From AP-15 sp963772295 (lineage in GTDB: Bacteria > Pseudomonadota > Alphaproteobacteria > ATCC43930 > CGMCC-115725), in NCBI GenBank assembly GCA_963772295.1, contig CAVYWO010000012.1, positions 620,001-684,000 on the forward strand: a stretch of DNA of 64,000 bases, written 5' to 3'. Both the position numbers and the translations under genes were made by a program. This document shows positions 55,894-64,000 of the stretch, piece by piece (position 1 is the first letter of the stretch; each line of letters opens with the position of its first letter). Under the pieces are notes generated by a model. It ran no database searches, was not told the origin of the DNA, and worked only from the letters and a program-made list of their open reading frames with translations.

Positions 55894-55951
55894 ACCGATC
55901 CTCATGCCGAGGAGGGTGCACCCGTCTCGAAGCCTGCATCCTTCGAGCCCT

Positions 55952-55989
55952 CCCCCCGGACGGCCGGCCCTGCGGGCCGTTCCGGGGGG
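55952..55989. repeat. GC-rich hairpin repeat upstream of ureD
   Basis: CCCCCCGGACGGCC pairs with GGCCGTTCCGGGGGG (one bulged T). The same hairpin sequence forms the inner part of the element at 54531-54682, so a related repeat family sits on both sides of ureD-ureA. Confidence 0.7.
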
Positions 55990-56131
55990 CGCGAGGCGCC
56001 TCAGGATGAGGAAATTGCCCGATGCTATGGCAAAACCGAATGCGGCGAGCGATCTTGATGTTTGGAAGCGGCGGCGGTCAGCACGAATTGGCCGACACGC
56101 AGCCCGGTCAGCCACAGCCGCAGGTTCGCCG

Positions 56132-56482
56132 TCAGGAATGGATCGGCTTCGCTGATGGCAGCCGCTCAAGCCGGGCCAGCAGCTCGGCGGTGTTGATCCG
56201 CCCGTTCCAGTAATCGACAAGCGCCGCGCGATTGAGCGCGGCCCACTGGTAGACCAGTGCGGCGTCGCGCTCCGTCAACTCGCCGGCACCGGGGACCGGG
56301 TACGGCACGGGTTCGAGCCCGATGCTCGCCGTGTTGCTCGGGTCCATCTTGGCGCCGTGTCGGCGGTGAACCTTGATGTGCGCCGCATGCCGAGCTCGGC
56401 CTCGCGGCGAGGCAAACACGGTCATCGGCAGGCCGGTGATCGCCGGTACAAGGTTGACCGCTTCCCAGGCGGGCTCGCTCAT
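56132..56482 (-). CDS. Hypothetical protein (116 aa)
   Basis: 116 residues, start ATG overlapping the stop of the upstream frame (ATGA). It has a likely folded N-terminal half (GLPMTVFASPRGRARHAAHI, then KVHRRHG) and a helical C-terminal part (AALNRAALVDYWNGRINTAE, then LLARLERL). No signal peptide. I recall small proteins of similar form in alphaproteobacteria but cannot name a function. Its coupling to an upstream small gene is reminiscent of a two-component module. Confidence 0.6.
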   Translation of the reverse strand: MSEPAWEAVNLVPAITGLPMTVFASPRGRARHAAHIKVHRRHGAKMDPSNTASIGLEPVPYPVPGAGELTERDAALVYQWAALNRAALVDYWNGRINTAELLARLERLPSAKPIHS

Positions 56483-56736
56483 GCCGCCCCCGCCAGCCGC
56501 GCGCGCTCGCCGATGTTGGCGATCGTCTGGTGCGAGATCTTGTGGCCAGCGCCTTGATCAGCATCAATTCCGAAATCCCGCGGCCGCTGCAATCGCCGCT
56601 CCGATCGAGCAACCACAGGCGGATCGCGGCGCTTTGGAGTTGCTGATCGTCGCCAGCGTTGCTCGGCGGTGCGCGGCAACAGCCCTAGACCAAGGGTTCG
56701 GTCGGCGGCGGGTTTTGCTGAGATGCGCTTAGCCAT
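56479..56736 (-). pseudogene. Hypothetical protein, apparently with two frameshifts
   Basis: The start MAKRISAKPAADRT and the end ISHQTIANIGERARLAGAA share one frame. Between about 56660 and 56540 the better protein-like sequence (QLQSAAIRLWLLDRSGD, then GISELMLIKALAT) lies in another frame. Two compensating single-base shifts would explain this. Function unknown. It ends ATGA-coupled to the 56132 gene. Confidence 0.45.
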
Positions 56737-56954
56737 TGGTCGAGGTCCCTTCTCGATTGACGGTTGGAGCCTCGTCTTGTTGCGTCCAAGGCCGCGTCTC
56801 GCTTTCCAGCCTCTCGTCTGTTGGATAATAATATTCCCGCCGCAGCGGCTATTCCAGAAAATATCGTAATCTGGAAGAAGGGCGGCCCGGGTCGCCCGCC
56901 GATCGCTGTGTTAATTTCGCCGGCTGTTACATCATCGGAGGATACGAATCATCG

Positions 56955-57587
56955 TCACGCGCGCGGCGAGAAGGGCACGATGTACCACACGCCGTCTCCA
57001 CTCGACGTAAAATACGAGCGCTGCCTGAACCGGCTCGTTGCGTCATCGACGAAACCGGGCAGCATACACGGCGGACCGCGGTCTTCGAACCAGGCATGCT
57101 CCGAGCCGTCGATCTGCACCAGTTCGCCCAGGCAATCGCGCCGCCGACGCGGTTGGTGCGGCGAGGGGAGACGATGCCGGCGGTCCTGCCACAGCCCAGC
57201 CGCGATCATCCAACCGCGCAGAGTCTCGCGTGACACCGTACAGCCGTGATGCTTCGCCAGCTTCTCTGCCGCCAAGCTCGGACCGAAGTCGGCGTATCGG
57301 TCGCGCACGATCGACAGCGCCAGGGTGCGAACCTCGGCCGGTAGCCGATGGTTGCTGGGTTTGCCCCGGCGCTTGGAAAGCAGGCTCGCGGCACCGTCCT
57401 GCCTGAGTCCACGCAGCAGGCGAAATACCTGACGCCGGTGCAAGCCGATCAGTTCGCACGCGTCGGCGACGCGTAGTCCACCCGATTGAACCCGTAACAG
57501 GACCTCAAAGCGGCTGAACTCCTGCTTGCTCGTCGACACCACCGCCACGGCGCACCCTGCTGGACCCCAGAACCCGGGGGGTGTCAC
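56955..57587 (-). pseudogene. Truncated ISNCY-type transposase
   Basis: Helix-turn-helix region (GGLRVADACELIGLHRRQVF), linker SLLSKRRGKPSNHRLPAEVR, then the start of the rve-like core with the first Asp in LGELVQIDGSEHAWFEDRGP and a second in GFVDDATSR. After that the sequence stops matching and ends, so the last Asp/Glu is missing. The start is ambiguous (57587, or GTG 57539). Inactive remnant. Confidence 0.8.
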
Positions 57588-57901
57588 CGCTAGTTTGCAC
57601 AGGGGTTACAGGCGCAACACCGCGCATAAGGTGGTTCTGGAAAATTGGCGGTGTGTCGAGTGCTGTCACGGGATGGCCGGTCAATGAACCCGTCATCTGC
57701 AAAATGACGACGCGCCAGGTTGAATGTTGACGAACCGAAATTAACCACACTATCCGTCGCGCGGTGTTGTTGAGGTCGTGCAACAAGCAAAGATTAACCA
57801 ATTTGACTCGGCGTTAACAATACTTTGCTGTTGACGAAAGTATTACGTTGACGTACTTTTGAAAAACGGAGACGGTAAATTATCCATACTTCGGGTGTGT
57901 C
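57588..57901. other. AT-rich intergenic region with likely promoter
   Basis: 314 bases, AT-richer than the average of the window. Near 57830-57860 TGTTGACGAAAG and CGTTGACGTACT repeat a GTTGACG core 17 bases apart. The second, CGTTGACGTACT, recurs in reverse at about 58702 before the next gene. They could be -35 boxes or a regulator's half sites. No gene seen. Confidence 0.35.
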
Positions 57902-58663
57902 ATGCCTTACGAGGAAAACGCTTTATATAAGCTAGCTAGAACCTCTGCGGAATTGTTCCGAATGGCTGCGGCGGTTGCGTGTGTTGCCGGGCCAGTTGTA
58001 GCTTATGCCGCCGCGCCGGCTGATCCGAGCATCACTGAAGCCGGACGGTTGATTGCAACAATACTCCATGATGGTGCAGTCACCGATAAAGTAACGCCGC
58101 AATGCGCAAACAATGGAAGACTTTTTGGCGAGCTTGTAAGGGAGGCAGACGCGCCAAGCTCTCCCATTTCCGTTCTTACAGTTGTCGGCCCGCGAAAAGA
58201 TGGTTCTCCGGGGGCTGTTAGCAACGTTACAGTAAAGGGAGACGCGCACATTATTGGTACGGCAATCGCGCGGGTCGCACAATTTTTCAATGATGACGGA
58301 ATAGACAAAGCGAAGGAACTTGTGACGGTTTGTGCAAGATCGCATTCAGCCGAAACGATTGCTCCGGAGGTTTACGTCGCCGCACCATCTTATCCCGCAA
58401 CAGACCTCAAGGCCGAAGTTTGCCTGTGGTCGTGGACGCGCCATAAGGAATATTGCAAAATAGTGACGCTCGCTCCGGGCATTCCGCCGCAGGAAGGGTT
58501 CCCCAACGAAGCTGCCTGCCAAAATGGAAGGGATAAACGCGCTGCGGAATGGTTGGCTGAGGCCAAAAACTCGCTCGGTTTTACGACTGGCTGGGCCGGG
58601 GATGGCTACCGGATCGGCCAGCCGCATTGCGTCACCATCCGTCTTGAAAAGCCGGAGTTATGA
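57902..58663 (+). CDS. Hypothetical secreted protein (253 aa)
   Basis: 253 residues. A hydrophobic stretch after the first ~20 residues (MAAAVACVAGPVVAYAAAPA) is a signal peptide if translation starts at the internal ATG (57962), or a long n-region if at 57902. The mature part has six scattered Cys (for example PQCANNG, EVCLWSW, KEYCKIV, AACQNG), fitting disulfides in the periplasm. No known domain. GC is below average, suggesting horizontal origin. It is followed 34 bases later by another hypothetical gene. Confidence 0.65.
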   Translation: MPYEENALYKLARTSAELFRMAAAVACVAGPVVAYAAAPADPSITEAGRLIATILHDGAVTDKVTPQCANNGRLFGELVREADAPSSPISVLTVVGPRKDGSPGAVSNVTVKGDAHIIGTAIARVAQFFNDDGIDKAKELVTVCARSHSAETIAPEVYVAAPSYPATDLKAEVCLWSWTRHKEYCKIVTLAPGIPPQEGFPNEAACQNGRDKRAAEWLAEAKNSLGFTTGWAGDGYRIGQPHCVTIRLEKPEL

Positions 58664-58697
58664 CCACCATTTTGCAAGCAAAGGGAGGTGAAGCGAT

Positions 58698-59144
58698 TTG
58701 AGTACGTCAACGATGCTAGATATGGAAGCGTTTCCCACACAAACACATGAGAAGATAGACGCCGTTCAAAGACAAATGGATGAGGCGAGAAAAATTGTTC
58801 TTTACGCGGCCATGGGTTTACCGCCCGGCAGGGGTATTGATGTTGATGTCGTTGCTGCGGCTGTTTGCTTACCGGAATTCATTGATTTTCTCGGGCGGTC
58901 AAGCAATCTCCCCGGGAGAACCAATGCAGAAGTATTGGCCCACATCGTAAGTACGTACATCCAGTACGCAGCAGCCAAGGGCAACGAGCAAGCAGCGCAA
59001 AAGCTCCAGCATATAGGAGAGTTACTCAAGGGAACCACGACGTTTGAGCCGATTCCGCCTGTACAGGGTGCTGCTTCTGGCGGGCGTCTGGATGATGATG
59101 CTCGATGCTCACGCCTCCGGTGCCAATCGTCCGGGAGAGAGTGA
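58698..59144 (+). CDS. Hypothetical protein (148 aa)
   Basis: 148 residues from TTG 58698, which has GGGAGGTG at good distance; ATG 58713 is the alternative. The N-terminal half is predicted helical (HEKIDAVQRQMDEARKIVLY), then a segment rich in Ala and Gln. The last ~25 residues, basic and Ser-rich, may be read-through into non-coding DNA. No family recognised. Probably co-transcribed with the secreted protein upstream. Confidence 0.55.
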   Translation: MSTSTMLDMEAFPTQTHEKIDAVQRQMDEARKIVLYAAMGLPPGRGIDVDVVAAAVCLPEFIDFLGRSSNLPGRTNAEVLAHIVSTYIQYAAAKGNEQAAQKLQHIGELLKGTTTFEPIPPVQGAASGGRLDDDARCSRLRCQSSGRE

Positions 59145-59225
59145 TCATGCTGCACGAGGGCGCGCGCGGATTTTGCGTAGTCGATTAGCTATCGGAGGGC
59201 CGCGCCGTTGAGCCGGTCGAGCTGA

Positions 59226-59492
59226 ATGCGTATGAACCGCTCAGGTCTACTTAATTATAATCGTGCAACAGTGGAAGTAACTTATCATTTACCTGACTAT
59301 CCACGCATATTGCAAACATTCCTTTGGCAGGTTGATGACACCGTTAATCGCGTTGGGCCAAAGGTTCGTGAGTTCCTTGACTTTTGGAGTCGAAATATCG
59401 AAGCGACAATCCATAGCGTCCGGGTTGGAAATGGCCAACTGATTTCACAACGTGAAATAAGACATCTGAATAATGAGTTCACATTTAATTAG
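59226..59492 (+). CDS. usg: Usg family protein
   Basis: 88 residues. TYHLPDYPRILQTFLWQ, then REFLDFWSRNIEATIHSVRV matches the Usg family (form PDHPxLLQxxxWQ ... FLxFWxxxLEGPLHSVRVAH), small alphaproteobacterial proteins often near trp genes and of unknown function. GC is low and the fit is partial (shorter N-terminus), so it may be a diverged or transferred copy. ATG 59226 or 59232. Confidence 0.7.
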   Translation: MRMNRSGLLNYNRATVEVTYHLPDYPRILQTFLWQVDDTVNRVGPKVREFLDFWSRNIEATIHSVRVGNGQLISQREIRHLNNEFTFN

Positions 59493-59527
59493 CGGGGTCT
59501 TTGCACTATTATATTATGTGGCGCTGT

Positions 59528-60068
59528 TCATGCCGCGCGCGTTACGCGGCGAATGGTGGATATGCCGACATTGTAGCTGCGGGCGAGTTCGTCGAGCGTA
59601 GCGCCCTGCGTGCGGCGTCGGCTGGCCTCTGTCTGCTGCGCCGGTGTGAGTGCCGGGGGTCGGCCCATCTGCTGTCCTTGGGCCTTGGCGCGGCTCCGGC
59701 CCTCGGCGGTGCGGGTGCGGATTAGATCGCGCTCCACATCCGCCAAGCCGCCGAGGACGGCGATCATCAATCGCCCGGTGCTGGTGCCGGTATCGGCCCA
59801 CGGCTCGGCAAGGGAACGAAATTGCGCCTTGGCGTCCACGATCTGCTTGACGATACCGAACAGATCGAAGGTGCTGCGCGCCAGGCGGTCGATGCGCGTG
59901 ACGGTCACCACGTCGCCGGCCGCGAGATGGTCTAGCATCTTGAGAAACTCCCGGTAAATCTTGGCGCAGCCCGCGCCGCGAAGCTGCTCAAGCTGGGTGT
60001 CGAGCGTCTGCCCGTAGGTGCTGACGCGGGCATAGCCGAGGCGGCGGTTTCGCGGTTTTTCGGTGATA
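59528..60068 (-). pseudogene. Serine recombinase (resolvase/invertase), damaged N-terminus
   Basis: GYARVSTYGQTLDTQLEQL contains the catalytic Ser in YARVS, but the frame upstream begins right after a TAA with no ATG, GTG or TTG start. IYREFLKMLDHLAAGD lacks about 12 residues that relatives have after YRE (form KxTGARADRREL), an in-frame deletion. The rest (VTRIDRLARSTFDLFGI to the C-terminal helix-turn-helix) is normal. From ATG 59938 only a 136-residue protein without the catalytic Ser could be made. Confidence 0.75.
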
Positions 60069-60081
60069 ACTTACGGGAAGC

Positions 60082-60553
60082 CTAAGCCCTTGATCCGGCA
60101 GGGGCAAGAGTTGTCAGCGCTTTGGAAACGGAACCCGACCGCTCCCCATGAAAGCCCCCGTCCGGGCGGACGGCGGGGGCGACGATAGCGTCAATGAACC
60201 GCCCGGCAGTTGTGATTGCCTGCTCAGCCTGCTCAACGGAAACGTCTGAGCCGGGGCCGGTGAGATAGTCAGCTATCGCTTTGAGGTCGTAGGGTACGGC
60301 CAAGGAAGGCGCGCAATTCGCGGTCGAAACGCGGATCGTCCTTCATCAACGGCGCTAGTTCGCGCTGCACGCCGCGATGGCTTGTCGGCATCTTCTCAGT
60401 GCGCTCGAATATGAGCGCGTGCGCGGCATGCAGACCGGCAAGGTAGGCGGCGCGGCCAGCGTCCTCCGGCCAATGCATGACATCGAGCAAATCTTGAGCT
60501 TTTCCCAGAAACGAGCGGGCTTTTTCAAGAAAGGCGCTGCTCTGCTCCTTCAC
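60082..60553 (-). pseudogene. HEPN-domain toxin of an MNT/HEPN pair, frameshifted
   Basis: The GTG start at 60553 overlaps the stop of the nucleotidyltransferase gene (GTGA). The first part (FLEKARSFLGKAQDLLDVMH, then GLHAAHALIFERTEK) is a HEPN helical bundle. After FLGRT one extra base near 60295 throws the frame, and YDLKAIADYLTG, then SVEQAEQAITTAGRFIDAI follows in the next frame. The catalytic RX4-6H region of HEPN RNases is not obvious. Broken unless the shift is a sequence error. Confidence 0.7.
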
Positions 60554-60877
60554 AAGTCAATGCCTTCGGCGCGGATCGCGTACATCAACGGCATGCGCGG
60601 CTCGTTGTACGAGCCTGCCGGATAGGCCATCGCGTGAATGAACGGCCCGTCTTCTTCGACAATGATTGGTGCTGAGGTCGGCCAGCCGGTTCATCTCAGC
60701 AAACCGGTCGGGCATATCACGCAAAAACACCGCCACGTCGTAATCGGACTCCTTATGGGCGTCGCCGCGCGCCCGCGAGCCGTACAGCACCACGCGCTCA
60801 AGGCGGTCGCCATACATCTCGTTGAGTGCATCGCGGAAGCGTTTCAGGATCGGGTTGTTCTGCGGCTGCTCAGTCAT
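60551..60877 (-). pseudogene. MNT nucleotidyltransferase antitoxin, frameshifted
   Basis: ATG 60877. The minimal nucleotidyltransferase motif is intact: GSRARGDAHKESDYDVAVFL, with GS and DxD. After RLADLST (about 60665) the frame shifts; the true tail IIVEEDGPFIHAMAYPAGSY runs in another frame to TGA at 60551. In MNT/HEPN systems the MNT partner AMPylates and silences the HEPN RNase. Confidence 0.72.
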
Positions 60878-60895
60878 ATCTCCCCATTGTAGCAC

Positions 60896-61155
60896 AACTG
60901 CGGCGGGCGTCTCAAATCCACGCCACCAATCAGAAGTCTTGATTTATGGAAGGGGCGGCGCGGGTGGCGCTCAAGGGGGGCGGGACCAAGCGTTCGCGCA
61001 CGCTGGTACAGTCGGATCGCAAACCGTCGATTTGTCGATGGCGGGCGGACGATGCGGCAACCCTTCGCGACCGGTCTTGCGCGCCGGCCTCTTCTGCCGC
61101 ATCGTCCGCCCGCAGCGCCGCAATCGCGGCGGCGCGCCGGCCGCGAGATCATCCT
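60896..61155. other. Upstream region of the DyP-encapsulin operon
   Basis: 260 GC-rich bases without a gene. The operon promoter should be here, but I could not pick one with confidence. Confidence 0.3.
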
Positions 61156-62211
61156 ATGGAGCCCGCATTGACGCAGCTGCCCGGCGCCGCCCCGCAGCCG
61201 GTAGCCGAACCGCTGACGCGGGCCGCGATGTTTCTCGTCCTGAGCGTACGCGAGGGCGCCGCGCTTCTTCAGGCGGTGCGGGCGCTCTGCCCCGAACTTG
61301 CCAATCTCGTGCGCGCTGTCGGCTTTCGCGACCTCGGAGGCCGGCTCGCTTGCACGATGGGGATCGGCTCGGATCTCTGGGACCGGCTGTTCGGCGCGCC
61401 AAAGCCCTCGGAGCTGCACCCGTTCCGCGAGATCCGCGCCGGCGCCCGCCACGCCGTCGCGACCCCGGGCGATCTGCTGTTCCACATTCGTGCCGAGCGG
61501 TTCGACCTGTGCTTTGAATTGGCGGCGCAGATCATGAGCCGGCTCGGGCCCGCCGTGTCGCCGGTCGACGAGGTGCAGGGCTTCGGCTATTTCGACCAGC
61601 GCGATCTCCTCGGGTTTGTCGACGGCACCGAGAACCCGGCCGGAGACGAGGCGCTCGCCGCGGTGCTGATCGGCGCCGAGGATGCGGGCTTCGCCGGCGG
61701 CAGCTATGTCGTCGTGCAGAAATACCTGCATGACCTTGCCGGCTGGAACGCGCTGCCGACGGAAATGCAGGAGCGGATCATCGGCCGCGGCAAATTGTCC
61801 GATGTCGAGCTCGACGCCGCGACGAAGCCGAGCTGGGCGCACAACGAACTGAACAAGATCGTCGAGGACGGCAGGGAGATCAAAATCCTGCGCGCCAACA
61901 TGGCCTTCGGCCGCGCCGGGTCAGGGGAATACGGCACCTATTACATCGCCTACAGCCGCTCGCCGCGCACGATCGAAGCGATGCTCGAAAACATGTTTGT
62001 CGGCCGCCCGCCCGGCAATTACGACCGGCTCCTCGATTTCTCGCGGGCGGTGACCGGCAATCTCTTCTTCGCACCGTCGGCGACGTTCCTCGAAAATGTC
62101 GCGCCCGACGGGCCGGCCGCGGCGGCAACCGATCGGCCACAACCCCTGCCGTCGGTCGGCGACGGCTCGCTCGGCATCGGTTCCCTCAAAGGAGACCCTC
62201 GGCATGAATAA
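61156..62211 (+). CDS. DyP-type heme peroxidase, encapsulin cargo
   Basis: 351 residues. GFVDGTENP contains the catalytic Asp 156 of the GxxDG motif. His 229 in SWAHNELNK is the likely proximal heme ligand, and Arg in ILRANMAFG the distal one. The last residues, DGSLGIGSLKG (336-346) plus a short tail, are a textbook cargo-loading peptide of family-1 encapsulins, which docks the enzyme on the inner shell surface. DyP oxidises dyes and phenols with H2O2. ATG 61156 is chosen because it opens the domain. The encapsulin start lies 7 bases before its stop, so they are coupled. Confidence 0.94.
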   Translation: MEPALTQLPGAAPQPVAEPLTRAAMFLVLSVREGAALLQAVRALCPELANLVRAVGFRDLGGRLACTMGIGSDLWDRLFGAPKPSELHPFREIRAGARHAVATPGDLLFHIRAERFDLCFELAAQIMSRLGPAVSPVDEVQGFGYFDQRDLLGFVDGTENPAGDEALAAVLIGAEDAGFAGGSYVVVQKYLHDLAGWNALPTEMQERIIGRGKLSDVELDAATKPSWAHNELNKIVEDGREIKILRANMAFGRAGSGEYGTYYIAYSRSPRTIEAMLENMFVGRPPGNYDRLLDFSRAVTGNLFFAPSATFLENVAPDGPAAAATDRPQPLPSVGDGSLGIGSLKGDPRHE

Positions 62212-63013
62212 TCTGCACCGCGCCCTTGCCCCGGTCTCCGACATGGCGTGGGCGCAGATCGAGGACGAAGCTTCGCGCACCTTGAAGCGCTATCTCGCGG
62301 CCCGCCGGGTGGTCGATGTCAAGGGTCCCGCCGGCGCCGCGTTCTCCGTCGTCGGCACCGGCCATCTGCGCCAGATCGCCGCCCCGGCGGAAGGGGTCCT
62401 CGCCCGCCAGCGCGTGGTCAAGGCGCTCGTCGAATTGCGCGTGCCGTTCGAACTCGACCGCGGGATGATCGACGATGTCGAACGCGGCGCCGTGGACTCG
62501 GATTGGCAGCCGGTAAAGGACGCCGCCAGGACGATCGCCTTTGCCGAGGACCGCGCGATCTTCGAAGGCTATGCCGCGGGCGGCATCGAGGGCATCCACC
62601 AGGGAACGAGCAACCCGGTCGTGAGCCTGCCGGCCGATGTCCGCAATTATCCCGATGCGATCGGCCAGGCGCTTTCCGAATTGCGGCTCGTCGGCGTCGA
62701 CGGTCCCTACTGGGTCGTGCTCGGCGCCGATGCCTATACCGCGGTCAGCGAGGCGCGCGACTACGGCTATCCGGTGTTGCAGCACCTCCATCGGCTGGTC
62801 GAGAACGAGATCATCTGGGCCCCGGCGATCGCCGGGGCCTTCGTCCTCAGCACCCGCGGCGGCGATTTCGTCTTGCATCTCGGGCAGGATTTCGCGATCG
62901 GCTATCAGAGCCACGGCGACGCTTCGGTTCGGCTCTACCTCGAGGAGAGCTTCACGTTCCAGATGCTGACCGCCGAGGCCGCGGTGGCGCTGACCCCCGC
63001 CCCGCTGACGTGA
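62204..63013 (+). CDS. Family-1 encapsulin shell protein
   Basis: 269 residues with HK97-like family-1 features: MNNLHRALAPVSDMAWAQIE, then EASRTLKRYLAARRVVDVKG, a central GGIEGIHQGTSNP, and the end LGQDFAIGYQSHGDASVRLY. It should assemble as a 60-mer T=1 shell around DyP in the cytoplasm. ATG 62204 follows AAAGGAGA and overlaps the DyP stop. It is followed by a methyltransferase gene 14 bases on, which may be part of the operon. Confidence 0.95.
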   Translation: MNNLHRALAPVSDMAWAQIEDEASRTLKRYLAARRVVDVKGPAGAAFSVVGTGHLRQIAAPAEGVLARQRVVKALVELRVPFELDRGMIDDVERGAVDSDWQPVKDAARTIAFAEDRAIFEGYAAGGIEGIHQGTSNPVVSLPADVRNYPDAIGQALSELRLVGVDGPYWVVLGADAYTAVSEARDYGYPVLQHLHRLVENEIIWAPAIAGAFVLSTRGGDFVLHLGQDFAIGYQSHGDASVRLYLEESFTFQMLTAEAAVALTPAPLT

Positions 63014-63027
63014 TCGCGAGGTTCGCA

Positions 63028-63645
63028 ATGCCGCCGGCCACCGAAGAACCGCATCTCGAGCCGCATGACTGGCATTCGCCGTCCTATGTCGAAGAATGGA
63101 TCGCGCGCGACCTGGCGCGCGACCCGCTGCGCCAAGGGCGGCTGCGCGAGATGCTGTGCGCGGCACCCTTGGCGCGCGATGCGCCGATCGCGGTGCTCGA
63201 TGTCGGCGGCGGCTACGGCGTCGTCAGCGAGGAGGTGTTGGGGCTCTTTCCGCGAGCCCGGGTGACGCTGCAGGACTATTCGCGGCCGATGCTCGACGCG
63301 GCGCGCCGGCGGCTCGCCCCGCACCGCGATCGGGTCGGCTACGTGCTCGCCGACCTGCGCGTTCCGGCCTGGACCGACGCCGTCGGCGGGCCCTTCGATC
63401 TCGCCGTCTCGGCGATCGCCATCCACAATCTGCGGCGGCTCGATCTGATCGCGCAATGTTACCGCGGCATCGCCCGGGTGCTGAAGCCCGGCGCGCTGTT
63501 CCTCGACTATGACCTCTTCGACCTGATCGGCGGCGTCGCGGCGCAGGCCGAATCCTTGAAGGCCGCCGGCTTCGGTTCCGTCGAATGCTCGTGGCAGGAG
63601 GCCCCGCGGGCAATCCTCAGAGCCGCCGCCGCCAGCGCCTGGTGA
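63028..63645 (+). CDS. Class I SAM-dependent methyltransferase
   Basis: 205 residues. VLDVGGGYG at 56-64 is motif I, TLQDYSRPMLD the acidic loop, and FDLAVSAIAIHNL the post-motif. The start HLEPHDWHSPSYVEEWI resembles small-molecule methyltransferases of unknown substrate. No encapsulin loading peptide is visible at its end. It lies 14 bases after the encapsulin gene on the same strand, so it is probably co-transcribed, though a functional link is only inferred. Confidence 0.85.
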   Translation: MPPATEEPHLEPHDWHSPSYVEEWIARDLARDPLRQGRLREMLCAAPLARDAPIAVLDVGGGYGVVSEEVLGLFPRARVTLQDYSRPMLDAARRRLAPHRDRVGYVLADLRVPAWTDAVGGPFDLAVSAIAIHNLRRLDLIAQCYRGIARVLKPGALFLDYDLFDLIGGVAAQAESLKAAGFGSVECSWQEAPRAILRAAAASAW

Positions 63646-63695
63646 GCCGAGGACGAGGCCGCCGCCGAAAGCAATCTCTGGCAAACGGGGTTGGG

Positions 63696-64000
63696 ATGTT
63701 GTTCAGCCGAACCCGGCTTTTCGCTCTTCCTCAGCGCGGCGACGTCGGGCTTGCCGCAGGGTGGTGGGGCAATCTCGCGGCATACGCAACAGGCGCTTGG
63801 CGGCGGCCGCCCCTTCCCGAGCGCGTGCGCCGCGATATCGAACGGGAGCAAGAGGCCGGCGAAGTCGTCGTCGGCTGGACGCAAGCGGCCGTGATCGTCT
63901 TCTTCGGCACGCTCTATGCGGTCTCGCCCAAGGCGTTCCCCGCCGGCACGCGGCTCCATCCGGTGCCGTGGACGCTGGCGATCTATGCCCTGTTCACCGC
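63696..64000 (+). CDS. N-terminal part of a membrane protein, perhaps a class III cyclase
   Basis: The frame runs off the window. After a soluble start comes RRDIEREQEAGEVVVGWTQA, then AAVIVFFGTLYAVSPKAFPA and PWTLAIYALFT, two hydrophobic segments. This order (DIERE...VGWxQ, then LYAxSPKxFP, then PWxLAIY) recalls the membrane N-terminus of alphaproteobacterial adenylate/guanylate cyclases, but the cyclase domain would lie outside. ATG 63696. Confidence 0.5.
   Translation, partial: MLFSRTRLFALPQRGDVGLAAGWWGNLAAYATGAWRRPPLPERVRRDIEREQEAGEVVVGWTQAAVIVFFGTLYAVSPKAFPAGTRLHPVPWTLAIYALFT

Overview
This is GC-rich bacterial chromosomal DNA, almost certainly from an alphaproteobacterium and probably the order Hyphomicrobiales (Rhizobiales). 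The evidence is a Usg-family protein, GloVer tandem-repeat proteins, a urtABCDE plus ureDABCEFG urea-use locus, a family-1 encapsulin with a DyP cargo, and intergenic repeats of the 'aacagggaa' and 'tcattgcgag' types that I associate with this group. I saw no rRNA, tRNA or CRISPR array.

Layout. 1-5.7 kb: the edge of a dynamin-like GTPase, a PcaB-like cycloisomerase, two MFS transporters and a DUF4160/DUF2442 pair. 5.8-14.1 kb: multicopper oxidase, chromate transporter and gamma-glutamyltransferase; this block was tandemly duplicated, and its middle was later replaced by a LysR-DoxX-pirin cassette, leaving fragments on both sides. 14.2-21 kb: an MBL hydrolase, a secreted beta-propeller, and an operon of alpha/beta hydrolase, zinc-less alcohol dehydrogenase (broken) and HAD dehalogenase. 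A second hydrolase and a divergent CGNR zinc-finger regulator follow. Four copies of a 28-29 bp element with TAAC...GTTA ends lie only in the promoters of this cluster.

21.6-30.4 kb: a GloVer gene split by an IS91-like element that carries a tyrosine recombinase and is itself split by an IS110 element. An intact copy of the same element type lies just beyond in the opposite orientation. Hairpins with the same core mark the outer ends of both. 30.5-35.7 kb: a CPA2 antiporter, a small secreted protein, integrase debris, an Arg/Pro-rich protein with a frameshift, and a 495-residue protein I cannot name. 35.9-41.5 kb: the complete urea ABC transporter urtABCDE. 42.3-49.6 kb: a second GloVer gene, then a graveyard of fragments (urtE, HigB, DNA methyltransferase, IS630, GNAT, GT8-like, a SAM methyltransferase with an inverted segment), with an intact HigA/ImmA-type protein and one intact SAM methyltransferase among them. 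49.7-50.7 kb: an amidohydrolase resembling gamma-resorcylate decarboxylase. 50.7-55.9 kb: the urease operon, order ureD-A-B-C-E-F-G, on the minus strand. 56-61 kb: a low-density stretch with hypothetical genes, a truncated ISNCY transposase, usg, a damaged serine recombinase and a damaged HEPN/MNT pair. 61.1-64 kb: DyP peroxidase, encapsulin and a methyltransferase, then the start of a membrane protein resembling class III cyclase N-termini.

The functional theme is nitrogen scavenging (urea import by Urt, hydrolysis by Ure), metal and oxidative stress (multicopper oxidase, ChrA, encapsulated DyP) and catabolism of aromatic or halogenated compounds. Many reading frames carry frameshifts. Some are plainly biological (fragments, nested insertions, internal inversions), but single-base shifts in otherwise intact genes could be sequencing errors and should be read with that in mind.
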